Part shown: positions 11,200-23,830 of the stretch, one piece after another | Layout: each line of letters begins with the position of its first letter | How positions within the stretch are numbered: the stretch's first letter is position 1 | Assembly (NCBI GenBank): GCA_016617855.1 | Contig: JAECUM010092838.1 | Coordinates: 62,001-126,000 of the forward strand | From: Megalonaias nervosa | Lineage: Eukaryota; Mollusca; Bivalvia; Unionida; Unionidae | Length of the DNA: 64,000 nt | Reading direction: 5' to 3' | Notes under the pieces: model-generated | The model's database searches: none | Told to the model about the DNA's origin: nothing | The model's input: the letters and a program-made list of their open reading frames with translations, nothing else | Made by a program: the position numbers and the translations under genes

Positions 11200-12420
11200 A
11201 CTTGTTAACTTGGACCTCTGGTCAAGGTATGCTGTCTTGAAAAAGAATAAAGTTAGAGTGCAGAAACCTTAATTTTCTTATTAGATTTACTCTGACCATG
11301 ACTTCTGACCTTTCCTTTATAATCCTGAATCTAGAGGTTTCTTTGGTCAAGGAATTTACTCTTGAACGAAAGTTATTCTGCACAAAAACATTTTTTTTAC
11401 CACAATGACCTTGAATTTTTTGACCACAAAATTAATAGACTTCTTCCATAACCCAAGTGCATGCCATACACAAACTTTTGTTCAAGGTACATGGTTTAGA
11501 TTTAATATTTTATCTGAAAAAAATACCCACTGGTCTTCTTTCAGTAACCTTGACCACTGAACTTTAAAACCCTAATCAATATGCTTCTTATATACCAAAA
11601 CTGCAAACCATCAACAAACTATGGTGAAGGTATAGAGTCAAGAACTGTAGTTCTTGTGGAGAAACCATTTTTTTACTTATAATGTTAAATTTATCAGTTG
11701 ATTCTCAAATCAATAGGCTTCTTCAATAACCCAAGTACAAGGAATCCACAAAGTCTGGCACAGGTCTGTAATGTAGAACTAATGCTAGTGTGCAGAAACC
11801 ATTTTTCTTTCACAGTCATACTGATTTTTGATTTTCAACCCCCAAACTGACAAAGCTTTTCTTCCTCACCCCAGGTGCAAGCTATCCCAAAAAATTGGTT
11901 CAGATGTGTCATTTAGAAATAATGTTACTGTGTGGAAACCTATTGTTCTTCTTTCAATCATAATGACCTTGCATTTGACAATTTTATCCTAAAACTTATA
12001 TGCTTCTTTCTTACTCCAAGTGTAAGATGTGAGTGAGTCTGGTACATGTATGTGAAGTTGAACCAAAGTTACTGTACGGAAATCATTTTCTTTTTTTCAG
12101 TCACAGTGACCTTGACATCTGATTCTGAAACCAACATGCTTCTTTCTTTAAATAGCACAAGTGCAAGGTTTTCACCAATACTGATCGAGGCATGTTATGT
12201 AGAACTTTTTTAATTGTGCAGTGACTATTTCACTTCTTTCAGTCACAGTGACACTGATCTTTGACTTTTTCAACGACCAAATCAAAAAGTTCTTTCTTAT
12301 TCTAGGAATGAGCATTCACAAAGTCTGTTAAGTATATATGATGGAAAACTGAACATACTGTGTGGAAGAAAGGAAACAGCAATGGACAGACAGTCATTAG
12401 CATAATATGCTCCACCAAAA
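11200..12420. repeat. Diverged repeat with about 150-bp internal periodicity
   Basis: Words such as 'ttctttcagtcacagtgacctt', 'aatatgcttctt', 'aagtgcaagct.ttcacaaa' and 'atgtagaac' recur about every 150 bases. The stretch ends with 'gacagacagtcattagcataatatgctccacc'. A second block with the same words lies at 25730-26430. I recognise this as a frequent dispersed repeat of bivalve genomes. It is non-coding. Confidence 0.65.
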
Positions 12421-12777
12421 GTAGGAATATAAATATTCAGAATCATTTTATTTGATTTAATTTATATAAAATATATTTTTGACAGAGTTCTTTTAAACCT
12501 GTGCTGCTCTACTTAATGATTAAAAAAAAAAGACTATGCCCAGCACTGCCCAAGGGAAATATACCATGTTTTTCCTTACCCTAGTACAGTTAAACTTGAA
12601 AAACCACTGGTGAGAAAAGACATCAGTCTGAGGAAACCAGATTCTTAATACACAGATTAATTAGTTATTTAAAATGATAAGCTGCTTTGAGTGAATTTCT
12701 GTCAGCAGATGGGACACTGTCATGAGAAAGGTTTTGCTGCAAAAGAATTAATAAGGAATTAAAATTAATTAGCCTAC
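12421..12777. other. Intron segment downstream of exon 12778-12907
   Basis: Non-coding. The open frame of the neighbouring exon runs on through this DNA by chance (to a stop near 12665), but the donor gtaggc at 12772-12777 gives the phase needed for the next exon. Confidence 0.6.
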
Positions 12778-12907
12778 GCTCTCTGCTTGGGAATCCAATT
12801 TGTGTCTGTACATCATTGACTCCACCATATGCAGCTTGCATGTTCATAGTAAAAATGTGGAGCATTCTGTTGATTTCTTCCTCTGTGCTGTGTGAATCCT
12901 CATATTC
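12778..12907 (-). CDS. Exon of unrecognised minus-strand helical protein
   Basis: The exon is read on the minus strand after the acceptor ctgttattgcag and, in my model, ends at the donor GAGAGC|gtaggc. It has 43 codons plus one base. The peptide runs EYEDSHSTEEEINRMLHIFT, MNMQAAYGGVNDVQTQIGFP, SRE. The one-base remainder is completed by the two bases that open the exon at 5915-6053, which supports this donor over reading on to the stop about 110 bases further. An acidic segment is followed by a hydrophobic helix. No domain was recognised. Confidence 0.8.
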
Positions 12908-13740
12908 CTGCAATAACAGACAGCAGAAATCAGACAGAATGATTTAAACTACAATGTACTGTAATAAATCCATTTATCCACACATTTTAAAATTGTAAAT
13001 TGCACAACTGGGTTGCACATATTAACATGTATATAAAGTACATGTAGGAAAACCAAAAATAAACACATGGTAAAATTCCCCTTAACAAATAATATTTTCT
13101 TCTTAAAATGACCATGATATCTTACTCTTCAGTATCAGTGCAAGGTTCAATAAAAAGAGAAACTCAAAACAAACCCATATTTTATTCCTGTAACTATGTT
13201 TATATACATGAATTAGCAAAGTTGTTGAAAACTACATTGACATCAACTTTTATTAACTGGTTTAATGTCAGTAAGTTTAGTTAATTTTTAGTAATAAATC
13301 ACTACAAGCTAATTCTCTCACTTTCAATACATAGCAAAATTTGTTGGTCTGAGATCTGTGAAATTTGGCACTTGAAATTAAGTCTGAAATTTCCATAATA
13401 AAGAACTTTAAATATATCCAGGTTCATAACCTTTGAAACTTGTGGAAATATTTCTCTCATTATTTGATAAATTACAACACTGAAATGTTTCACTTTTTTT
13501 TTATTAGACGCTAAAATAAGACTTTTCTTATTTGTACCAAAATAATTCCTAACTACTCTGCAAATAAAGTTGCGATGTCTCACACAAGTTTCTGCAAGCA
13601 TTGTTTGCAATCAATCAAGTCAAATAAATGTAAAATCCCCTATTGTTGAATGTAGCAATTCAGACAAACAAATAAGAAATCTCCTACTGTTGAGTGTAGT
13701 AGTTATCACACATTTCAAAGTTACTATTTAATGATCAATT
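12908..13740. other. Intron segment, nothing recognised
   Basis: A+T-rich intron. A minus-strand open frame of 102 codons (13302-13610) has no recognisable content and lacks convincing splice borders in a compatible phase. Confidence 0.55.
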
Positions 13741-13935
13741 CCGAAATTGTATACACTACAAAGTATAATGTATACACTGCAAAGTGTAATGAATAAAATC
13801 CAAAGTGTAATGTCTGCACTGCAAGTGTAATGAATACACCGCAAAGTGTAATGAATAAAATGCAAAGTGTGATGTCTGCACAGCAAAGTATAATGAATAC
13901 ACTTCAGAATGTAATAAATAAACTGCAACTGGAAT
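13741..13935. repeat. Minisatellite, about 21-bp unit, 8-9 copies
   Basis: Alternating units of the form 'gcaaagtgtaatgaataaaat' and 'gcaaagtgtaatgtctgcact' recur every 21 bases, suggesting an original 42-bp dimer. Copies are moderately diverged. Confidence 0.85.
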
Positions 13936-14025
13936 ACTTTGATACAAATTGCACCACATTGTTCCAAAACAATTTGTTACAGATCTAATCCCTGACACAG
14001 ATAACTGTATCTATTAGTTATTATG

Positions 14026-15850
14026 AACTCACTGAAAATCAACCCATTTCATGAATAATTGCCGTCTCTTCTAAATTATGAATTCAATGAAAATCAACCC
14101 ATTTCATGAATAACAGCCTTCTCTTCTAAATTATGAATTCACTGAAAAATCAACCCATTTTATGAATAATAGCTGTCTCTTCTAAATTATGAATTCACTG
14201 AAAATCAACCCATTTCATGAATAATAGCCATCTCTTCTAAATTATGAATTCAATGAAAATCAACCCATTTCATGAATAACAGCCTTCTCTCCTAAATTAT
14301 GAATTCAATAAAAATCAACCCATTTCATGAATAATAGCCTTCTCTTCTAAATTATGAATTCAATGAAAATCAACCCATTTTATGAATAACAGCCTTCTCT
14401 TCTAAATTATGAATTCACTGAAAATCAACCCATTTCATGAATAACAGCCTTCTCTTCTAAATTATGAATTCAATGAAAAATCAACCCATTTCATGAATAA
14501 TAGCCATCTCTTCTAAATTATGAATTCAATGAAAATCAACCCATTTCATGAATAATAGCCATCTCTTCTAAATTATGAATTCAATGAAAATCAACCCATT
14601 TCATGAATAATAGCCATTTCTTCTAAATTATGATTTCCCTGAAAATCAACCCATTTCATGAATAACAGCCTTCTCTTCTAAATTATGAATTCAATGAAAA
14701 TCAACCCATTTTATGAATAACAGCCTTCTCTTCTAAATTATGAATTCAATGAAAATCAACCCATTTCATGAATAACAGCCTTCTCTTCTAAATTATGAAT
14801 TCAATGAAAATCAACCCATTTCATGAATAATAGCCTTCTCTTCTAAATTATGAATTCAATGAAAATCAACCCATTTCATGAATAACAACCTTCTCTTCTA
14901 AATTATGAATTCACTGAAAATCAACCCATTTCATGAATAACAGCCTTCTCTTCTAAATTATGAATTCAATGAAAAATCAACCCATTTCATGAATAATAGC
15001 CATCTCTTCTAAATTATGAATTCAATGAAAATCAACCCATTTCATGAATAATAGCCTTCTCTTCTAAATTATGAATTCAATGAAAATCAACCCATTTCAT
15101 GAATAATAGCCATCTCTTCTAAATTATGAATTCAATGAAAATCAACCCATTTCATGAATAATAGCCATCTCTTCTAAGTTATGAATTCAATGAAAATCAA
15201 CCCATTTCATGAATAATAGCCATTTCTTCTAAATTATGAATTCAATGAAAATCAACCCATTTCATGAATAATAGCCATTTCTTCTAAATTATGATTTCCC
15301 TGAAAATCAACCCATTTCATGAATAATAGCCTTCTCTTCTAAATTATGAATTCACTAAAAAATCAACCCATTTCATGAATATTTGCCTTGTCTTCTAAAT
15401 TATGAATTCAATGAAAATCAACCCATTTCATGAATAATTGCCTTCTCTTCTATATTATGAATTCAATGAAAATCAACCCATTTCATGAATAATTGTCATC
15501 TCTTCCAAACTATGAATTCACTGAAAAATCAACCCATTTTATGAATAATAGCCATCTCTTCTAAACTATGAATTCACTGAAAAATCAACCTAATTTCACG
15601 AATAATAGTCGTCTCTTCTACATTATGATTTCCCTGAAAATCAACCCATTTCATGAATAATAGCCATTTCTTCTAAATTATGAATTCACTGAAAAATCAA
15701 CCCAATTTTGCAAATAATAGCCGTCTCTTCTAAATTATGAATTCATTGAAAAATCAACCCATTTCATGAATAATAGCCATCTCTTCTAAATTATGAATTC
15801 ACTGCAAAATGAACCTATTTCATGAATAATAACCGTCTCTTCTAAATTAT
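14026..15850. repeat. Long minisatellite, 55-bp unit, about 33 copies
   Basis: The unit reads approximately 'aaattatgaattcaatgaaaatcaacccatttcatgaataatagccttctcttct' (55 bases) and nearly every copy contains an EcoRI site (gaattc). Copies are highly similar. A rare variant 'atgatttccctg' replaces 'atgaattcactg' at 14631 and 15292, about 661 bases or 12 units apart with similar neighbours, which points to a higher-order block duplication. Divergence increases after about 15480. It lies in the 3.7-kb intron between the exons at 12778 and 16583. Confidence 0.97.
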
Positions 15851-16173
15851 TCATTACAATCAGTCACAGAAGTTCTGAATTTATTCTTAACACATATGAG
15901 TAACCGATTTGCTTCAACAATGGAGAATGAATTTGAATGAGTTAATTATGTACTAACACTCATGTATGTAATGGATTCCCAAGCAGGTAGATGTAATTCC
16001 TATACCTACTGGGTCATTTTCTTACACGATTTCCTAGAATCATTCATTTATGCACTAACACTGATGTATGTAATTAATTCAGAAGCAAGTAGACACAATT
16101 GCTGTATCTAATGGTCACTTTCTAACACAAAGAGTTTAATATTATTTTTGTATGGCAAAGCATTCCATTGCTG

Positions 16174-16213
<40 letters not shown>

Positions 16214-16582
16214 TTCTCTTTTAGTTCAATAAAATGTCAGATTATTCCAAATGGATAAGATTATCTTAAAATGGATGGAAATTATCCTAAACATTGAACT
16301 GACAGTAATTTGTTGTTTGAAATATAGCATAGGAGTGTTGTTGCATAGCCTTGTATTTGTCTATGTAAGGTTTAACATTCAAAATTTATGAATATAGATT
16401 GAATTCATGTGCATGTAATTCAACTATACAAAGATGTGAACTGTAATGTACAAAAAGTCAGTCATGCGTAGATATCAAGCAAACTCGCTCAAATAATTGT
16501 ATTTAATACTGTATTGTAACTATTCAAATAACTGTATTTAATACTGTATTGTAACTATTAAATAGATCTGACTATATATTAC
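15851..16582. other. Intron segment with a two-copy repeat and a (TA)n tract
   Basis: Two related segments of about 100 bases (around 15940-16030 and 16045-16140, sharing 'actaacactcatgtatgtaat' and 'aagcaggtaga') lie in tandem. A TA tract spans about 16178-16211. A 43-base direct repeat around 'tttaatactgtattgtaacta' is at 16500-16560. No coding sequence was seen. Confidence 0.65.
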
Positions 16583-16654
16583 CTTTCTGGCATCACTGCG
16601 GACATCATAACTGGTAACTCCTTGTCCATACTGAGCCTGGAATGCCTCCATTTC
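16583..16654 (-). CDS. Exon of unrecognised minus-strand helical protein
   Basis: A 72-base, phase-0 exon read on the minus strand after an acceptor ending ttgcag and before the donor AAG|gtaata. The 24 codons give EMEAFQAQYGQGVTSYDVRS followed by DARK. It joins in phase 0 with the exons at 22952-23056 and 12778-12907. No domain was recognised; glutamine- and glycine-containing loop-like composition. Confidence 0.75.
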
Positions 16655-17080
16655 CTGCAACACACCAAAACCATCTTACAATCAGTTGTCTCTCCCATAT
16701 ACATTAAAACAGGCAGTTCATCACAATAATCAGTAATATACTTCTTACAGATTTGTCACAAAGCTAAGAGAGTGAATTAGTTTTGAAAATCTTGGCTGTA
16801 CAAAAAATGCTTTTCTTATATATTAAGGAAGATCTGATAACCTTCAGTCTTTCTATAAGAAATGGATAAGTTTCAGAATATTTTCTATCTTAGTCATTGC
16901 ATACAAGTTTCAATTTTAATTTGAACTTTATTTGTTTCATGCTGATTATTCAACAAGTTAGAACAACTTAATACTACTTAAGTCTCTACTGATGGCATTA
17001 TGTTGTTTTTTTGAATGGTGAAGAAACCAATTTTTGAAGTAAAAAAGGTTTCTTAAATAATACTTATCCAAGGAGAATTA
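16655..17080. other. Intron segment, nothing recognised
   Basis: A+T-rich intron next to the exon at 16583-16654. No gene or repeat was recognised. Confidence 0.6.
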
Positions 17081-20000
17081 CTACTACCTCACAAATCCAG
17101 CCCTCCCAGGCTAATAACTTTTAGCTAAAAAGCTGAAAGTTATCTGCCCACCTAGGTGGCAGCTAGGCAGATTGATCTCCCCTTGCACAGGACAATTGCA
17201 CCAAATTCCGTGAATATCTCAGTTACTACTGGAGCGGAAGGCATATTCTCTATATGGATGTTAACTGTGGGGAGGATGAGAGGGTGTATGTGTATTATGA
17301 TTGGGTAAGCATTATTGAAGAAACATATTTTACTATATAAAAAAATTGGTTTCTGCCTCAAATTACTCTATCATAATACCTTATGAGATCTGGTATGAGA
17401 TGGAAGTAGATACATCCCTTTACCCCGGATAGACCATCTCCAGAACCCTAAGATATGTGATACAACTTCTACTAGACCAGGCCAGAAAAGACTCCATCTG
17501 TAGGGGAGTAGCCTCAAAAGGGATTAATTTCCCTTCTGCAAATCCAGCTAAAGTTGTGAAACTTCATCTGTATGAAGCTGTCAAATGATCTGGAAAGATA
17601 ACCTTTGTACCATGGATAAAGGTTCTTCCAGATCAATTTTAGCCTTTTAGGATGAAGATCTCTGACAAGAACTGGAAAAGTGAACTTGGATCTCCAACCG
17701 ATGGCATGGATAATGATAGTTTGGGAACAGTTTCAATCATATGCAATAATTATGGTGACTGTCCTAACTTCAGCAGCCAATATGTAAAGCAAATTCATTG
17801 GTGTGGTTTAGTCCGATATGTATGACAGATAACCCACTTTATTCAGGATGAAAATGTCTATATTAATATGTCATCCTTCCCCTCTTGAAAGTAAAATGAG
17901 GTGTGATCACCCTCGATGCATGGTTTGATATTCCTAACATCCTAAAATACCACTTCAGAACTTGCACTGGGTCCTGTCAATAGTCCTTGAGATGAAGTGT
18001 CCAGAATAGATTGGAATTATCATTAACATCCGATTCCTCATGCATGGAATCCAGTTCCTGGCAATATAGGCAGGGGTTTCATGAGCAATATTGATTCATC
18101 ATGTCAGAACTGCAATTAGATGGGCCCACCAATAAGAAATGTGTTGATCCTTTTGCCTGCCGACTACCAAAGTAGTGTTGAGGCAGGACTTATAAGATAG
18201 GTGAACTCATTAAGCCCTTAAGAGCAGTTCCAATGGTGTCTTGTTCCACCAGGTTCATACCTATGATAACTTCCACTTGGGCAAGGGTCCAGTGTCAATG
18301 GCCACGTGAATCCAAATGAATTAAAGATCAGATATGTTTTAAGATCCTGACATGTCAGTTCAGTAACTCTGGGTTGGGGTGAAACACTTGCCATCATGGT
18401 TTCTTAACTCAGATGAGGGAATACACTGTATCTCAATTTCTGGCAATTCTGTTGTGATTGATGAGGTTGGTCCAATATTTTCCATTTGAGTAGAAATCAG
18501 GATGAGGAGACAATCATATTTGCTGATTTGCTGATTCTTGTATCCCCTTCTGGATCTGAGGTGTTAGAGGAGTATACATTCAGCCATTCCAATCAAATGA
18601 AAGAGCATCAATTATTCAGGCCTTTTGTGTCCAGGACTGGTGAGGAAAAGGTTGAGGTGTTGGGATGCCACCTTGCCACCAATAGGTCCATCATATGTCG
18701 ATTCCATCGAGTGCCTATTTTGGGTGAAATCTGAGGGATGAGGAGACCATTCTGTTTGCATTAGTTCCTTCTTGCAGAACAATGAGTCCCCTGATACATT
18801 TTCCAGCCTATGAAACATCGAACTTAAACATGAGTTGTTGTTGAGGACACCACTTTAGAAAATCCCAAACAAGAATACAAAGGTCTGAGTATTTGTTCTG
18901 CTTTTCTGTTTGCAATAAGTCACCATGATGAAGTTATCAGATAAAAGGAGATCTCCAATTTCCCAAATATGTTCTCCAGCCATGAATGAAAGGCTTTACC
19001 AAAAAAGTTTCCATTTTGATGAAGTTGACATGTAAATTATAATTCTGAGGGTCCAAACTCCCATGTCGGTCCAAAATGGTAGGAGACTTGCTCCCCCCAG
19101 CCCCCTGTGTTTGCATCCATAGTGATCATGATTGCCAGAGGGTATGCTAGCAGAGGTATCACCAACTCGAGTCCAAAGTGCCTGAAAGATGCAACCTCAT
19201 ATGGTTCCCGATTGTGAGAGTTGGTCCAATAGTCAAAGGTTTGGTCATCACTTGGACCACATAATCACTGTTATGGGAGTCCAATAAAGTGACCAAGGAC
19301 TGAAATGTCTGCTGATATATTGAGCAAAACTCAGCCGGCAAAGGAATTCTCAAGTAGATGGATTGCTTCAAATAGGCATGGAACTTACCATTGCATAAAT
19401 TCAAGTCTTGTTCCTGGGGGACATTCTTTTTTACAAGGAGAATGATTACAGACCTAGTCAAACAAATCTTTAAAGGATATGAGGTTGGAGACATTCTTGT
19501 TCACCAGGAGACTGAGAATGAAAGGAGGGTAAGACATGAAATCATGTCTTGCTCAAAAATATAACTAGTTGGTTACTTGTAGCCTCTTGTAGGCAAATCA
19601 CCAAACTTCTGGAAGTTGTTTGAGAGGGGGCATGAATCATGTCTCTTGCCAGTTCACATTGACTGCATAGTCTCCACAATGAATATATTAGGTTCCATTG
19701 TTGTATTCCATCGCAAACCCAAGAGTGTAACAGAGTTGACTGAATGCACTTCAGTTGAGGACCAAATGAGATATGGATGGTCTCATGGAATGCTGGTGAA
19801 AACAATCAACCTTCCTCCGACTCTTCCACATAGTTTGGAAGTTGTAGGACTGTCTCCCAGTGGCATGTGCTGTAGGGACATCCCTGCAACCTTGTTGGTT
19901 GAAATGGGTTGCCTTGTAAATCTCTTAAGCCGAGACTACGAGGGTAGATGACTTGTTGTGAATTCCATTGATCTGATCACATAAGAGGTGAATAGATGAT

Positions 20001-20330
20001 GAAGGTTGTGAGTGTATCTTGAGCCATGATTAGTCGGTACAGTGGAGGTAGACAGCATTGTATCTTTATCCACCTGTTTTAAGTCCATAGTTGCTATTAG
20101 GCTACAGTATGTTGTGCAGCTTTGTTATGAAGTGGACCATCCTGGTGAGATTCTGGGTGGAAGGATGTAAAGTGAGGTCCACATATTGAGGATCATCATA
20201 AATATTCGATGCAAAGTTAATCCCACAGTCATGACATTGCAAATCAACTCATGGATATCCAAATGGAAAACAGAGAAGGAATTTATGATAAAATACATGT
20301 ACATGCTTGGAACTTTTAACTAATCATATA
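17081..20330 (-). mobile_element. Degraded retroelement with RT/RNase H remnant (DIRS- or Ty3-like)
   Basis: Composition changes here: the stretch is richer in G+C than its surroundings and carries broken minus-strand frames. At 19091-19129 the minus strand reads MITMDANTGGWGE and, one frame away at about 19003-19034, LHVNFIKMETFL. Together they match the D-A-(S/N)-x-x-G-W-G ... H-(I/V)-N-x-(L/I)-(E/K) layout of RNase H in DIRS- and Ty3-type elements. Upstream open frames at 19159-19494 and 19542-19805 would lie in the reverse-transcriptase part. Stops and frame changes show that it is dead. A hairpin (ataacttttagct/agctgaaagttat) at 17114-17142 may mark one end. Family and exact ends are uncertain. 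Confidence 0.45.
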
Positions 20331-22951
20331 CTCAGTCCCAAAGTGTCAGACTGTGGAAGGAATTAAAACTAGAATCTTCTGTAGATAATTTTCACAGTTA
20401 GATACAGGGAGTTTTGGTACAGATATGGGTTACACTCTTTAGTCCATGCCATTTGTGTGTTTTGTGGACGTAAGTTGTCTTCTCCTGTGGAAGAGCTTGG
20501 TCAGCTTGAAAGAACTTTGGGAAACTGTTTTGTATTCGCATTGTTATCAATTCTGTGTCATATTATATGTATTATATAAATACATATAAACACACACACA
20601 GATGAAACGTCTTAGAGACATATTGAGTGGTTTTGGACTTTTGCAGATGATAGCTGGATGGGTGGATGGACTAATGGAAATATAGAAGTATTGAAATTAG
20701 AGGATTTCTAACAGCAAAAAGACTCATCTACAATTATACTAGTTTAGGATAAAGTTAAATTAATTTAAAGAGTTTGGTGATTTGGTCTGAAACAAAAATG
20801 TGAATGATGGATGGGTGGAAAAACAGACAAAAGCATTAAAATAATTGTGAATATAAAAGGTATCTCTACAGCATTAAGTCCGATGAACACATCAAATTTA
20901 AGTGATAACTTGCATAGTTGTTGAGTTTTGCCCAAGAAATAAAAGTGTGCATAATGGATAGATAACTGATGAATTATGAATAGCAAAGGACATACTGATA
21001 CATTTAACAGTTTGAGAGTTATGTTCCAGAAAGGAAAATGTTTACAGTCAGGCAACAACACAAAGCAAAGATCAGCTTTATTACTTTTTAAACAGCTATA
21101 TAACTTTTCTAAATACAATTTAAAATTTTGCGCTTAAGTAGGATTGTACATTCTTTCTGGTAATATTAATCAATGCATGAATCAGACCTACAAATCAAGA
21201 ATATTTCAGACTGAGCTTGCACTTTCATCTCATTGCATGTTGTGTAGCAATGGTTGCACAGTTTAAACAGTTAATATATGTTCTGGGCAACCATGATGAA
21301 AATTTGATTGCAAAATATCTCAACTCTGAAAGGAACTAAAGTCATAAAGGCACATTCTTTGGTACAGCTATAAAATACATGTAAGAAACCCATGATGCCA
21401 ATGTGGATGATACCCTCTGAGTACAACTTATGTGTAAGTTAAAGTACTGGACTAAAATTATACATATACCAACAAGCAGATATCCTTTCAAATGTCATAT
21501 TATCTTAATAAAACTGTATGATGCCAGGCAAAAGCACATGGGCCAGTAAAGTTAAAAATGTTTAATATTCTCTCACGGTTTTTGTTATGCATGGGTAGCG
21601 CAAGACAGGGGTGACAGAAACAGTTTTCTAAATATGTTCAGATGTCTATTTGATTCCTTTTTACAGATCTGCTCAAATAAAATAGTCAGTCTTACATAAT
21701 ATGTTTATTATAGTCAGTACAAGCTGTTACTGGATACTGATAATCATTTAACATTAGATATACCTTTCATTTTCAGAAAAGCATTTGCATTGTCGATGTT
21801 TTAAACATGATTGAATGAGGAGGGCATACTAAAAACTGAAAGAGATCAAGTTTGCAAATTATGTATTAAAGAAAACATCAAGTGCATAGAAGATGAGTAT
21901 CATTTTGTATGTAGATGTACTTCTTTTAAGATGGAAACATCTCAACGAGATGTATTATATCAACCATTCAGTAGGTAAATTTAAAAATTTAATGTCCTCT
22001 CAGCAAACAAGCCTTACTATTATATACTTATGTGTGACCTATTGGCGCAATAATTTTCATATTTGTTTCATTTCTATATTTTTACATTTGAAAAATATAT
22101 CCTTATATTTTCACATGTGAAAATATAAGATTTCCCATCATGCCATGTGAAGCTTGATTGTGTGTACCTTCAAACAGTGTACCCGCAACAACAAAAAAAA
22201 GAGTACCTTGTGGGCTAGAACAAATAAATAGAATGTACCTTATATTTCATGGAAATTAATCTTTGATAATGAAATCTGACTAGATACCATTAGTGTCTCA
22301 TTGAAGTTATTCCACCTTACTTCAGAACTACAAAAATCCATTGTGATGCATTGCTGAATTGGACTTGCATTGTTTTCAATTAGGGTCAAATAGTTACAAA
22401 ATGACAAAAATGTAATTTACTGCAACAGATTAGGTCAAACCAATCCTACCGCTTTCTCAAGTCACGTATATTTATATAAACTGTCTAGGAATGTGAGGTG
22501 AATTTACAAAATGGGGGTAGGGGTATATGTTGTGCAGAAGAGTAAGTTTAATCTTCTAAACTTTGATTCTGTACCAAGTTTGGTATGTAATAAAAAAGAG
22601 AATTTTCTTTTCCTATGTTAATACTGGATATATTTCATCTTGTAGTACCAAAAACTATATATTTTAACTCATGGCCTCACCACTCGTTCAAATATCATAT
22701 TTTCAGTACCACATGAAGAAATATCCGGTATTAATGTAGGAAAAGAAAATATTATCTATTTACAAATGTATTTTGATTTTAAACTAAGAGATGAACTATT
22801 AAAAAGAATCAATATCATCACCTAAACAAGTGTACTGTACTATACTATTTACGGTCCACCATGTATTATACTCTGTCTATATTTTTATGTATTATGGACT
22901 GGAGGAATAAACTTTGTTTTGTTCTGTAACATTTTTTTCTAAACAACTAAC
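20331..22951. other. Intron segment, no gene; one perfect palindrome
   Basis: Long A+T-rich intron. Apart from a perfect 28-bp palindrome at 22102-22129 (centre tcacatgtga) nothing structured was recognised. A minus-strand 117-codon open frame (20765-21118) has no recognisable domain. Confidence 0.55.
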
Positions 22952-23056
22952 CTCAGTTGGAAGGGTGGTGGAGGAGAAGAGTGTGCGCATACATTTGATT
23001 AGTTTTTTCATCTGAGGCTCAAAGCCGATCAGGGGTGCTATGACCTCTAGGAAACT
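22952..23056 (-). CDS. Exon of unrecognised minus-strand helical protein
   Basis: A 105-base, phase-0 exon read on the minus strand after the acceptor tatttcag and before the donor GAG|gttagt. The 35 codons give SFLEVIAPLIGFEPQMKKLI then KCMRTLFSSTTLPTE. The pattern of hydrophobic residues every three to four positions suggests two helices of an alpha solenoid. It joins in phase 0 to the exons at 25111-25197 and 16583-16654. No family was recognised. Confidence 0.85.
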
Positions 23057-23479
23057 CTGAAATACAAATGACACAGTCAACAGAAGTAGAAAATTATGAA
23101 ATCGAAATGATGATTATGTATCACTAATCATACAATTAATTAATGCCCACACAGAAAACTGATTAGAGTAACAAAGATAAAAAAAAAACAATTATGGAAG
23201 TATTGTAAATTTAGCAGCGAAACATATACACATGCTATTATTTTGAATATTGGAGAACCATTTTCATGACAAACTTTTACAAGTCATTTCATCTGATGTG
23301 ATCAGCCTTATAAAAATACATTCTTCCATGTATTTTCTAAATGCAAAGATAATATTTTCTTTACCAGCAAATTATGACCTGTAAACTCTATATACCCAAA
23401 ACTCTGACCTGTGATATATATTTGGACAACTAGACATTATAAGAAGTCTTCTGGTGAAAACCCCATGTAAATATGACTT

Positions 23480-23830
23480 TCCATTCAGAAGCAACTATAA
23501 CAAGATTTCAATTGAGTGACTGTGGCGGCAATATTGGATAACAGATCAGTCCTATTATCACTGAGAACCAACTAGATATCATAAGATGTCATTCAGTGAA
23601 GTTCTTATATTGATGTGAATATTCATTCAGGAGGAGTAATAATAACATTTTCAAGATGGCCTCTGAGGTCGCCATATTGGATGTCTGTGCAGCACCACTT
23701 AGGACCAAGGGATGAATGTCAGTGTCAAGTTTCATGGTAATCCTCCAAGTAATTTAGGAGTAGTTATAACAAACTTATGCTAACAGATGGATGGATGATC
23801 ACATAAACTCTGATGGTTTATGAACCACAG
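23480..23830. repeat. Dispersed repeat with 'ggccatattggat' units
   Basis: Sequence words such as 'ggcaatattggataacagatc', 'gtcgccatattggatgtctg' and 'tcaagtttcatggtaatcct' match a dispersed repeat common in bivalve introns; a related block lies at 35930-36650. Non-coding. Confidence 0.5.

Noticed and set aside
12665..12777. Extension of the exon at 12778-12907 to a stop near 12665, as a terminal exon
   Set aside because: The donor at 12777/12772 gives a one-base remainder that exactly fits the acceptor phase of the next exon at 6053, and the following residues are not helix-like. The open extension is chance.
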